DNA of 64,000 bases from Branchipolynoe longqiensis. Taxonomy: Eukaryota; Annelida; Polychaeta; Phyllodocida; Polynoidae. The DNA is taken from assembly GCA_030323885.1 (NCBI GenBank), contig CM059199.1, positions 77,224,781-77,288,780 of the forward strand. The letters run 5' to 3'. Positions 55,098-64,000 of this stretch are shown one piece after another; the stretch's first letter is position 1, and each line of letters begins with the position of its first letter. The translations under genes were made by a program, and so were the position numbers. The notes under the pieces are model-generated. The model worked only from the letters and a program-made list of their open reading frames with translations. It was not told the origin of the DNA and ran no database searches.

Positions 55098-56171
55098 CTA
55101 AGCGACTCCCTCCAACCCAACACGCGAATCATCCGAGCAAAGGGCCGCGACCACCCTCAAGTCGTTCACTATCCGCGTCCCCAGGGGTGTCTGCAGGTAG
55201 CTATAAACTGTCTCGGAGGCCCAATCACCTCGAGCCTTCAGCTCCTCGATTGTGGCCCCACACATAGCAAGGAAAGTGCAACCTCCCCTTCTAAGGGAGT
55301 GGGATGAGAGGGTGGACGCGTCAAGCCCCGCCCTAGTGGCAAATCTCTTCAGGGTCTCCTGGTATACGTGGTACGAGAGGGGACAGGAGAGACCGCCCGA
55401 ACATGTGATCCGGAAGGCAGGATCAGATGGGCCTGCCCAGATTTGACTGAAGTGTCTCTCCGTCCAATGCACAGCACAGACATCGGTGTCGCAGCACCTG
55501 GCAATTGGAATCTCGAGCACCCGTTCAGTGAATTGGATCGTCTTTGAACGGCGGACCGTCAAGAGCATCCCCCAGTCATAGAAAACAAAGTCAGACCTAC
55601 GGAGAGTAGAGTCTGACATGGTCACCTGCGACTTCCGTAAGAGACCTCTAAAGGAGCATAGAACGGCCGCCCTCCAAGCAACGTGGCCTGGGTTATTTTT
55701 TAGAAGCGCGAAAATTCTTCGCAACATGTGTGGAAGCAGCGGCATCGCCCGTCGAGGTGCATCACCCTTGACCCGACGGATTCCTTTCAGAGTGGAGGCC
55801 AAAACAAAACCTTTATAATCGATAGATGGCTCGCCGTTTTGCCTAAGGAAATAGTTAAGGCTGCTCAAGTAATTGAGGATAGACCGATACTTCAAGGAGC
55901 GGGCAAGCCACGTAGCATAGAGGGCGACCTGCTCGGCGGAACAGGGGATAGGGGCCCTAGATGAGTTAAATGAATCAACATAAGCTAAATATTTTTGAAT
56001 TTGAACCCCCCTTGCGATGGCCGAGTTCTTTGCATAACACTGGCGCTGATATCCGATCTGTTCCTCCTTTAGCGCCGATATCCCTGCAACAGACAAACGA
56101 GGCATCAAAGACGTGGCCACAGCATAGTGCACCAGCAATGTCAACTGCCCTAATCCTGTCCGTGCTGTCAT
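55098..56171 (-). CDS. Tyrosine recombinase of Ngaro-like element C
   Basis: 357-residue frame with all catalytic signatures. N-terminal helical domain (SAEQVALYATWLARSLKYRS, then LNYLSSLNYFLRQNG); catalytic domain with VLCSFRGLLRKSQVTMSD (first Arg), SLSSHSLRRGGCTFLAMCG type motif read as STLSSHSLRRGGCTFLAMCG (His-x-x-Arg), and GDWASETVYSYLQTP (nucleophilic Tyr). The order and spacing fit YR retrotransposon integrases. It would insert the circular cDNA without classical target duplication. It overlaps the RNase H frame at its 5' end. The best preserved YR gene in the window. Confidence 0.9.
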   Translation of the reverse strand: MTARTGLGQLTLLVHYAVATSLMPRLSVAGISALKEEQIGYQRQCYAKNSAIARGVQIQKYLAYVDSFNSSRAPIPCSAEQVALYATWLARSLKYRSILNYLSSLNYFLRQNGEPSIDYKGFVLASTLKGIRRVKGDAPRRAMPLLPHMLRRIFALLKNNPGHVAWRAAVLCSFRGLLRKSQVTMSDSTLRRSDFVFYDWGMLLTVRRSKTIQFTERVLEIPIARCCDTDVCAVHWTERHFSQIWAGPSDPAFRITCSGGLSCPLSYHVYQETLKRFATRAGLDASTLSSHSLRRGGCTFLAMCGATIEELKARGDWASETVYSYLQTPLGTRIVNDLRVVAALCSDDSRVGLEGVA

Positions 56172-56673
56172 TCTGATTCAATCTACTGAGCGCATCACAG
56201 ATAACATTTAGGCTACTCCGTATATAAACGGAGCTAAAGATGAAGTTATTTCCAACCGCGAGCCAAAATAGTCTGCGGAGAAAAAACATAATGCCTTTAC
56301 ATCTCGACCTGCCCGTGTTCAGTGCTGCCTGGACCACAGCACTATCGGTCACAATCATGACGGTGCTGTCGGCCCAACCAGCACCCCAACGAAGGCAGGC
56401 CGCATAGACAGCCCACATTTCCTGGACATTAATGTGAGATGTACCGACGTTAGAGGGGGGGATGACATGGTGGTGGCCGACGTAGGCCTCAAGAGTCTTG
56501 CTGGCTCCGCCCATGAAGGAGCCCACTAACCAATCGTTCCCATGTAGGGCCCAGAAACCCCAGTTGGAAGCATCGCTGTATGTTGATATAACGGGGGCAC
56601 ACTTCCCCAAGATCTTGGCCTTGCCGTTAAACGTGGTAGCGAAGTTCAACCACCAGTCTATGTCATCCCTCAC
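55975..56673 (-). pseudogene. RNase H domain of Ngaro-like element C
   Basis: Frame continues from the RT through a TGA at 56686-56688. Motifs: STYSDASNWGFWALHGNDW (first Asp), SHINVQEMWAVYAACLRWGA, MIVTDSAVVQAALNTGR and SSVYIRSSLNVICDALSRL. It then runs on for about 60 codons overlapping the recombinase frame. Confidence 0.8.
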
Positions 56674-56906
56674 CCCCTTATTCAGTCAGGCTCTATGGTA
56701 GGGCTGCTTTAGTTTGGCCATCAGGTCGTAGATACATCTGGTAAAAGTCCTACCGCCCCTGATAACCTTCGCACAGTGGGAAAGCAGGCCCCCAACATGT
56801 TCAAGTTCTTTCTTGGAGGCTTTCCTCCGACCACGGAGCCTGTGTAGGACTTCCCTTGTTTTCACTAACTTATTGTCATGGGGGTGATGAAAATTGGAAA
56901 TACTGT

Positions 56907-56978
56907 GCCTAGAGCGGGACTCGAACCCACATCTCTTTGCATTCCGGGCCAGTGTGCTAACCATTACACCACCTAGGC
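56907..56978 (-). ncRNA. tRNA-like unit inside the 3' LTR of copy 2
   Basis: Same 72-nt sequence as the units in copy 1: acceptor, D and T arms pair, anticodon arm degraded, A and B boxes intact. The base following is A rather than G. Confidence 0.75.
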
Positions 56979-57172
56979 TCCCTGATAACAACACACTCCC
57001 CACGCCTACCTGTCTATGTGGTTACTTGCCTGAGAGGTCAGTGCAGACCACTACACTCGTCCCCCTGGAATTGTAAGTCTTGTAATGCTTACAATTACAT
57101 ACATACAGGCAATGCACTAACACATACATACACAGGGTAGGTTCAACAACCATACAGCGCAAAGCTTGTACA

Positions 57173-57192
57173 GGATCCTGGTCACGGCACCA
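57173..57192 (-). promoter_or_regulatory. Primer-binding site of miniature LTR element copy 2
   Basis: Minus strand tggtgccgtgaccaggatcc starts one base after the 5' LTR. The first 12 bases equal the complement of a eukaryotic tRNA-His 3' end (..gtcacggcacca). This supports reverse transcription primed by tRNA-His rather than LINE-type mobilisation. Confidence 0.75.
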
Positions 57193-57226
57193 GTGTCATG
57201 GGGGTGATGAAAATTGGAAATACTGT

Positions 57227-57298
57227 GCCTAGAGCGGGACTCGAACCCACATCTCTTTGCATTCCGGGCCAGTGTGCTAACCATTACACCACCTAGGC
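57227..57298 (-). ncRNA. tRNA-like unit inside the 5' LTR of copy 2
   Basis: Identical to 56907-56978. A TTTT on the minus strand (plus aaaa near 57211) follows within about 20 nt and could end a Pol III transcript. Confidence 0.75.
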
Positions 57299-58655
57299 TC
57301 CCTGATAACAACACACTCCCCACGCCTACCTGTCTATGTGGTTACTTGCCTGAGAGGTCAGTGCAGACCACTACATTATCATGTGGAAGGCTGAGCTCAA
57401 GACTCACGGAGTCAACATCGATCCTGAGGAACCGGACCTTGGTGTCGGCTTTGCTTACCTTCTTAGAACTCACAAAGAAACCCATCCTCCTAAGGATCCT
57501 TATCAATATCATCTGAGCCCGCTCGACCTCGAGCCTGGTACCACCCACGACACAAAAGTTGTCTAAGTAGTTCACTACCCGGTCAAGGCCCTCACGAACA
57601 CAGCACCTAACAACAAAATCCGAAATTTTTGAGAAGATGTAAGGGCTAGATGAAAGGCCCATGCTGAGGCGGTTGTCAAGAAAGTAAGCAAAGTCTCGCT
57701 CACCAGGTCTCCTTTATCGGAGACCCTGGCGCTGCCGGTCCTCGGGGTGGATCGATACAGCCCTGTATGCGTCCTTAATATCGACGGTTCCTAGCACGTC
57801 ACCCTGTTCCAACATGTCTGTAACATCCTCCAGACCTCTGTAAGAAAACTTTTGGCAGACCTGGTCAGTGAAATTATTGACAGAAACCTCCGGGGGCATA
57901 CTACAATCGATGACGACCCGCCCGCCGCCATCATTCTTGGGGACGACAAATGCATCGCGTGTACATGCTGCGGGCACATCGATGATGGAGATAAAACCAT
58001 CACGCTCCTCATTCAGAAACTTCCTGTCAATAATGTCACCCTCCCAGGTTGACTTACCGCGAGTCTTCGTTGGAACGTAACTCACCGCGCATCCGGGATT
58101 GACCACCCGGAAACCGAACGTAACTCCGATAATAATATATACCCAATCGGGATCGGTGTCGCCCCGCAAAAATAGCTCAGCGAAGACTCTACAGGGTCTA
58201 AACTGAGTAGCGACGCCGGCAATATTATGGATGCACCCACAGGAGCCAACGACACAATCATTAGTGACCTCAATCGTCACGGGTGGCTCCCCCTCCCGTT
58301 CCCGAATGTGAACAAGGAGGCTACTAGGATCGCCTTGCTCAACGAACAAGCGATCTTCACGACTGGCCCCAGCTGGTTGCAGCCAGCGTAAACCATCAAC
58401 GAATGCCCCACCCCATACCTGGGTCTCACTAACCTTCCCGAGACCAAAAGCATCAACACCATCTGAAACATTGAAGGTAACAGTACTATGATCGTTGTCA
58501 ACTGGGAAAGAAGCATGAACGTCAGTATTTGTTAGGTCAGGCGTATAATCAGAATCGTCAGGGGCATTATTGGGAAGATCAATGACAGCAACTACAGCAG
58601 TGTCCAGCTCGGCTGTCTGGCAACCAACGTTTTTAGATTGCCTAATCTTCAAACG

Positions 58656-59745
58656 TCAGTCTTTGCACTTCGAGCGGGTGTGTCCCTTGGAACCACATAG
58701 CGAGCAAGCATGAGAGAAACGACAATCGGAACGCACACATCCATTGTCCCCGTTCCATGCATAGCATGCCCTGTGCGCTGATCTGCCAGGTGAATGCTTC
58801 CCAGCACTGTGGTTCCAGTTTGCGGCCTTCTTCGGCTTCATGTTATGAGGACCGTAGTGTTCGATACTTTCGTTTTGGTGCGTCTTGGAGAAGGCCGCAA
58901 ACCCGACGGTCTCACCAAGCTTGCGGATAGCAAGTACATGGTCTACATGTGCGATGTCCTTGTAATGGTCATCCCTTGCTCTTGACAAGATAAAGCTGAC
59001 GTAGTCGGCTATCGTAAGGCAGGGAATGTCCAGGCACCATTGACAGGAAGCCTTTACCAGTTTGTGGGCGTTCATTTTCCGCACGTCCTTCCCCTGCCCA
59101 TACTTCCTGAGAGACCACTTACCTCTCCTGTGTCGAGAAGAGCTGCCGTCGCTGCTCGACCTAGAAGACCTCCTTCTCCGCCTGCTCGACCCTCTCGACC
59201 GTCGACGCAAGTGCCCGAAGGTCGAATGACCGTCCTCACGGTCAGATCCGCGTGTCCACGTCGGTGGTGGCAGTGTAGCGTCCGTCGTCCGTTTTCGGTC
59301 GTCCGTGTGCCGCATATCGTCCCTTGTCGAATGCTGGGTTGAAGTACGATCGGTGGTGGTGGCGGCAAAGTCGGCGCCCCGTCGTCCGTCGTCAATAGTC
59401 GCAGTCGTCCGGCACCTCGTTCATCGTCTCTCACGCTCCTCCTTCAGCGCCTCCAGTTCGTCCTCCAGGTCGGCAACTCACATCTCGGCTTTAATGGTGT
59501 CGATCGCCTCCCTCGCATTCTGTTCACGGTCGTCCAATGTTAGCACTGACATTGCTGAAGTAGTCGAGTCCATCTCGACGCTATCGGCCTGCTCAGCTGC
59601 CAATCTTGTATTTTTAGAAGACACTTTACCGCTGCGCATGGACATGCTACTCTGGGCCAGTGTGTCGATACTTTTCCGCGCACACGCTATCTGGTCCTGT
59701 TTGTGGGTTGAACCGCAATCCGTACAGTAACCTTGGCCTGGCATC
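58656..59745 (-). pseudogene. Gag of Ngaro-like element C, two in-frame TGA
   Basis: Single frame from 59745 to 58656. N-terminal knuckle YCTDCGSTHKQDQIAC, then a Ser-rich helix. TGA at 59478-59480 and again near 59421 flank the coiled coil VADLEDELEALKEERERR. Then an Arg/Ser tract (RRRSRGSSRRRRRSSRSSSD), core RGKWSLRKYGQGKDVRKMNA, KLVKASCQWCLDIPCLTIAD, and C-terminal CYAWNGDNGCVRSDCRFSH with CSLCGSKGHTRSKC, a CCCH finger plus a CCHC knuckle. Both TGA codons could derive from CGA Arg codons. Confidence 0.8.
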
Positions 59746-59762
59746 CTATAAGCCTTAACCAC

Positions 59763-61840
59763 CTACCGTACTAGCCGTACTACGGTACGCTTCATTAAGC
59801 GGATTAAGCGTGCTCAATGGCTAAGCGGTTTAGCAGCAGTTAGCGCACTCAGTAGAGAGAATAGCGTCATATGCATAACAACCGTTAATTTGAACTAGAA
59901 CTGGATGCAAACATTACAAGTACGTGCATATTGTCAATAGGATACTCGACAATCATGTTCACTGCACATAGAGATGGTCAAAGATAATAAAGAAAGCAGA
60001 AAGTCAATGAATCAAATATTCAGATAAACTCGACTTGTTTAGTCGATCGGGAATCAAATGCCCAGAGAGCATTATTATTCTTGGGCGACGGAGTGGGGAG
60101 AAGGTTATGTAATCTAAAAAAAATGATGCCCCACTCACCTTATGACATGATATAAGCTATGTGAGATATATGTTCATACATGATACCTAAAGTTAATGAA
60201 GAGATGTTCTTATATAAGAAACAGTTCAAGGTTGATGAAATGTTCCTCTATGTATTCATAAAGAATGCAATTGGAGAAAAAGGACATTCTTGGAATATAC
60301 ATAAATATATATTTGTAACTGTCTGCAACTACCTATCCCTACCGGACCCTGGACCAGGCACACCCAGCCATACCACATTCCTTAGGGCCACACCCTGCAG
60401 GCTGGGTTGGCTGACAACTCCCCATATTAGGGCATTGCACTGACCAGTCTGTAGGGGGGTGTCTGATTGGCTGGCTGTGGGTGGTCCGGTCACCTGACCC
60501 ACTTTGGCCTATCATGAACACACAAGTCTTATTCTAATTATTTATTCAAGAAACTTCTCCAGATACACTGGAGAGGGATCACTCTACTCCTGGCTCTTGA
60601 GTGAGACATACCTACTCTAGAGCAGGACCCCAGACACTCTGTCTGATGCTATCAAAAGTCATCTATTCCAATTGAGTGTGTACATAGCCATAGGACTCCT
60701 GTCCCATGGGCTGTAGGCAATGCTTTCTCTATACAGGCTAAAGAGGTAATGCTATCTTGTGTGGCTAGAAGGTAAGGGGTTAGGGTGATAGGTCACTGAT
60801 AGGTGAGCAGGAGTTGATGCCAATAAAGTGCAACATCCTCACTGTCTATCTTTGTGACTTGTCTTCCTTTCTTCCTTAGTATTGGTTAATGAGTTGATAG
60901 TCGGTATTTGAATAACAGCATCAGAGGTGCTATGAAAGGGAAGAATATTGTAGTATTATCTGGTGTTCACGACGGCCAGAACCTAGTAATATTATAAATT
61001 GTTCTAGCATGCCCCCATGTATCCCATATTAGTTCAATTAGCTCATTTAACTCATATTAGCTCAATTAATTATTCAAAAATGAACTGAAACATTAACATT
61101 AACAAGGTACTCGCATTGAAAAGTCACAAAAATCGTGAAAACTTTGTCAGTGCACTTTATCATCATGTAGCTATGGTATATCTTTAGTATCATAATACAT
61201 AGTCACCTTAGGATATCTTTTGTATTTGGGTCATTCTTTAAAACTAGGCACCATATATTTGGTTTCCACATTATGATGGTGATAATTAATTCTTTCTTTC
61301 ATTGATAGCAAGTCCAATAATTAATGTTGCCTCTGTGTGTTAGGTGTGCTAGAAATATTACATTTATTTAATCTATCCCATAAAACCTATAACAAGTATG
61401 ATTATATGACTTTGGGCTAAAGTGAAAATATGAAAATTTACACATCAAGACAATGCATTTACCCAAATTTCTTTTCAAATTTTGTCAACTATTTTCTTGT
61501 AAGACATACTCTTGTTTGCTCAAATGTTGTCAATAAAGTCTTGTCTGACTTTATTTTGTATGCTTAAATGATGCTCTGTGCATGTCTTTGATTTCTATAT
61601 TATACAAGTGATATTAACATATTTATTAACATGTAGGAGATCAAAATCAAAAAGTGAAATAGCTTCTTTTTCAACTCTGACATATGCAAAACTTGTAAGC
61701 CTTCATATGAGCATGGATTCTGTTATTATTTGGAATGTTGACTGCTATTATTTTGAAGGTTTTTACTGTTGGTTTCCATGTCAGACTTTAGGGCCCAGTT
61801 TCAGAGAATGACCCATTGATCTCCAAGAACTAATATCAGG
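59763..61840. other. Element C leader and intron, no gene seen
   Basis: 59763-60100 probably includes the 5' terminal repeat of element C, but I could not match it to the 3' repeats. The rest is AT-rich intron with no exon or known repeat. Confidence 0.4.
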
Positions 61841-62170
61841 TGTAGTGGCAGAATCTGTAGAGCGCAGGCCTCGCATATTGGAAATCAGGAGTTCGATTCT
61901 TGGTCGAGTCAAATGAATAACTTATAAAATTGATACTTGTAGCTTACTAGCCTGATGCTCGGCTTTAATAGGATATGGCAAGGACTGGCTAGCTCAGTTT
62001 CAGGATAATGTGACTGAGTGGGACATCAATCAGGTCAAGGTGCAGGTATCTTGATTTCCCAGTGGAACAACAGTATAAAGTTGCCATGAGTGCACACTGT
62101 CACAAGTTAGTACCTGTCCTGAAATGACTTGACATGTTGCCAGGATGTAAAACTCCACAACCAACCAACC
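61841..62170 (+). mobile_element. tRNA-derived SINE, copy 5
   Basis: Head gtggcagaatctgtagagcg and B-box-like ggagttcgattcttgg. Body identical in layout to copies 2 and 4, ending aactccacaaccaaccaacc. Its 3' end lies only about 15 bp before the splice acceptor of the next CUB exon. Confidence 0.85.
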
Positions 62171-62185
62171 AAGCACTAATTGCAG

Positions 62186-62304
62186 CTTGTGTCGGGAATG
62201 TGCAGACCGTGACCGATTCTGGAGAGATCACATCGCCAAACTTTCCTCAGCACTACCCCAATAATGCTCTATGTCAATGGAGGATATGGGCTCCTGATAA
62301 CAAT
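62186..62304 (+). CDS. Host CUB-domain gene: exon for the first half of a CUB domain
   Basis: Between acceptor ctaattgcag and donor aatgtgagt. Encodes CVGNVQTVTDSGEITSPNFP, QHYPNNALCQWRIWAPDNN: the Cys at domain start, G-I-SPNFP-YP-N and C-W-I-AP pattern of CUB domains. It ends in phase 0, compatible with second-half exons like that at 51933. With that exon 10 kb upstream it belongs to a multi-CUB gene on the plus strand. The partner exon should lie beyond the window. Confidence 0.85.
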
Positions 62305-62474
62305 GTGAGTACCTTCCTATCATTTATTTATATAAGGTACCATTCAAATAGTACATAGCACTCATGTGTATGCGGGGTATGTGGGGATATGTGGCATGCA
62401 TGTGGCATTACGGATTGTTACAAGAATTTAAAATGTTTTTTGTTAAGGTTTATTCAGCCAATGTGTACAGATTC

Positions 62475-62882
62475 GCTAGAGGGAAGTCACAGAAGCTAAA
62501 AGAAAATACATAGTAAAACAAGATACCACATGGAAAAATGATACCAACAAATTCTGGAACAATGTAAAAAACTTCATCCCACACACAAAAAACAAACAAA
62601 AAATCACACTCTTAGATGAAGGAGGCAACCTAGAAAAACCAGAAACAATTGCCAGCAAGTTAAACAACAGGTGAACAGCTATCTGAGAAATTCCATACAC
62701 CATGGGAATACAAAAGCATAGAGATAATAAACAGCATTTACACTTGTACAACAAATGAATATGAAGTCTGAACACTGATAAATAACATGGACACAAATAA
62801 AAACTAGTGGACTAGACAACATCTCTGCCATAGCAATGAAAGGTGCCCTACATGCAATCCCCACAGCAATGACAGCACCTAT
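62475..62882 (+). pseudogene. LINE RT fragment related to the LINE at 45553
   Basis: Reads EVTEAKRKYIVKQDTTWKND, TNKFWNNVKNFI and LLDEGGNLEKPETIASKLNN, matching the pre-RT region at 45560-45750. Frames then shift. It is cut at 62882 by the LTR that follows. Confidence 0.75.
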
Positions 62883-63010
62883 TGTAAGATATGTGGGTCA
62901 ACCGGGTACACGAGGGAACCAGCTACGACTGGTACGTCGCCTAGGTAACTGTGGATAGAATAAACGTTCAGTCACTAACTGGAACTCGAAGTGTCAACTC
63001 GTACTTTACA
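62883..63010 (+). repeat. Putative 5' LTR of a gypsy element
   Basis: Starts tgtaagatatgtgggtcaac and ends cgtactttaca, with tgtaa..ttaca ends. Contains gaataaacg near 62958. The next bases, tggtgtcagatgtgg at 63011-63025, fit a primer-binding site as seen in Mag-like gypsy elements. It interrupts the LINE fragment. The partner LTR lies outside the window. Confidence 0.65.
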
Positions 63011-63281
63011 TGGTGTCAGATGTGGCTTGCCTTCAGGGATTATGGCATTATCTGGATTAAAACCCCCTAGAGGGCAATCTCACTCTGAACTAGTATCAAT
63101 GGATTGATTCATACAGGATTTATGCGACAGCAGCCGGAGTAAGTACCAAGTCTGAGAAAGTCCAGTGCTGCGTATTTTTACACGTAGCAGGGGCTGAAGC
63201 ACAGAAGATACATCGCACACTGGATATAGATACAGCTGATCGGGACAAGATAGAAATTTTAATTGCGGCTTTCAAAACATA
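63011..63281 (+). other. Leader and decayed gag start of the gypsy element
   Basis: Between the PBS and the nucleocapsid frame. A readable stretch near 63215-63285 (DTADRDKIEILIAAFKTYCE) looks like capsid but is out of frame with what follows; most of gag is missing. Confidence 0.5.
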
Positions 63282-63992
63282 TTGCGAAGCATGACGTCAC
63301 AGCGCCAGGCGGCGCCATGGAGACGGACGACACATCAACAACAAATGTCTTCACATTCGAGTTTGTCTGGTCCGAAGTGTTTTAATTGTGGGTACAAACA
63401 CTTACAAGGACGATGCCCAGCAAGCGACAAGCAATGCATTGCCTGTGGACGAACTGGACATTTTATTAAAATGTGTAAAAGTAATGCGAATCGACGTACA
63501 GTAGTCAATGAAGTGGGCGTTGATCGAAACGACGAGACAGTGGAGTGGATACGTAGGGACGATGGAGATGACGTCACACACGATTTGTTTGTGGGTACAC
63601 TGAACGACAACGATGCAGATAGGGATAGTCTATGGTATGCCAATATCGTAGTAAACGGCCAAGTGATCAAGTTCAAGCTGGACACGGGATCGCAGGCAAA
63701 CATCATTCCAAGAGAGGTTTATGACAAAATTGGTGGGTTAGCGTTATCACCATCACATTGTCACCTCGTGACGTATTCAGGTCAGCGAATACGGCCGATG
63801 GGGGAGTCATGGATCGATATCCGCGGTCATCCATTAAAGTTCCAAGTCACAAAAGAAGGGAGCCCCCTTCTAGGAAAGTGTGCGTGTGTTGAACTGAACT
63901 TGATTACAAGGGTGGATTCCATATCGGACGTAATGGACCTAGAATCAAGTGCTGATGAACTGACACACTGTCAAGGGCACACACAATACTAA
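63282..63992 (+). pseudogene. Gypsy nucleocapsid plus protease
   Basis: CFNCGYKHLQGRCPASDKQC and CIACGRTGHFIKMC give two zinc knuckles. KFKLDTGSQANIIPREVY carries the DTGS protease active site, followed by CHLVTYSGQRIRPMGESWI, the usual Mag-type protease body. Unlike the copy at 26083-26919 the active site is intact. The frame ends with a stop at 63990-63992, close to the window end, so the RT is not visible. The protein begins downstream of a lost capsid region. Confidence 0.8.
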
Positions 63993-64000
63993 CGAGCCCT

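Larger units (their letters stand above)
56874..57375 (-). mobile_element. Miniature LTR element (TRIM-like) carrying tRNA-like units, copy 2
   Basis: LTRs 56874-57055 and 57194-57375 (182 bp each, no difference seen), core 57056-57193. The target duplication ttat is at 56870-56873 and 57376-57379. Removing the element and one ttat restores a continuous RT frame across the site, so the boundaries are certain. The PBS on the minus strand (57192 down to 57173) starts tggtgccgtgac, equal to the complement of the tRNA-His 3' end for 12 bases. PPT agggggacgag abuts the 3' LTR. LTR identity suggests recent insertion. About 97% similar to copy 1. Confidence 0.9.
56686..58652 (-). pseudogene. Reverse transcriptase of Ngaro-like element C, split by a miniature LTR element
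   Basis: N-terminal frame 57714-58652 with CRVFAELFLRGDTDPDW, FVVPKNDGGGRVVIDCSMPP and VDIKDAYRAVSIHPED (motif A). A TAA follows near 57714. Then 57380-57662 with LSMGLSSSPYIFSKISDF and VVNYLDNFCVVG, in which the second Asp of YLDD is Asn. At codons for HDK the 502-bp element at 56874-57375 is inserted. RT resumes at 56869 with KLVKTREVLHRLRGRRKASK and KELEHVGGLLSHC. TGA at 56686-56688. At least four independent defects. Confidence 0.85.

Overview
The window is nuclear DNA from an animal, probably an invertebrate. Host coding sequence is split into short exons with consensus splice sites. The rest is a mosaic of mobile elements: tyrosine-recombinase (YR) retrotransposons of the DIRS/Ngaro/PAT order, LINEs, Ty3/gypsy fragments, a THAP/YqaJ two-gene DNA transposon and tRNA-derived SINEs. 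I cannot name the species. The mixture is known from marine invertebrates such as lancelets, molluscs, brachiopods and echinoderms. There are no rRNA genes, no CRISPR array and no bacterial-style operons.

Layout. 1-4390: GC-rich YR retrotransposon on the minus strand (gag, Pro/Thr-rich linker, RT-RNase H, start of the recombinase), ending in a palindromic terminus near 4390. 4771-11896: SINE, then an ISL2EU-like transposon with a THAP/DDE transposase (+) and a YqaJ/SWIM protein (-), whose 5' exon lies in a 1.37-kb tandem duplication. 12-13.6 kb: AT-rich satellite-like DNA. 13974-16633: nested direct and inverted repeats derived from the termini of the first element type. 17.2-18.3 kb: DIRS fragment. 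19362-22872: near-complete but broken LINE. 24348-26919: gypsy element lacking most of its RT. 27301-27803: a 503-bp LTR element with a tRNA-like unit inside each LTR. 28.7-29.5 kb: integrase fragment. 29981-35418: whole PAT-like YR element with split direct repeats. 35862-38100: degraded gene with NADAR-like and SGNH-esterase-like regions. 38.2-39.4 kb: LTR-retrotransposon gag remnant. 39.7-42.8, 47.9-50.8 and 54.7-59.8 kb: three related Ngaro-like elements, all on the minus strand. 43-47.7 kb: DIRS gag, a 500-N assembly gap and the RT of a second LINE. 62.5-64 kb: LINE fragment cut by a gypsy element that runs off the window.

The only convincing host gene is a CUB-domain gene on the plus strand: a second-half CUB exon at 51933-52142 and a first-half CUB exon at 62186-62304. 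The 10-kb intron between them holds SINEs and a whole Ngaro-like element that itself carries the second tRNA-bearing LTR element.

The strongest candidate for something undescribed is the miniature LTR element present twice (27301-27803 and 56874-57375). It has 182-bp LTRs with TG..CA ends, 4-bp target duplications, a primer-binding site matching the tRNA-His 3' end and a polypurine tract. Each LTR carries a 72-nt tRNA-like unit with an internal Pol III promoter. This resembles the plant Cassandra elements, which carry 5S RNA, but here with a tRNA. Second is the NADAR plus SGNH gene at 36-38 kb; third, the split-repeat and palindromic architectures of the YR elements.
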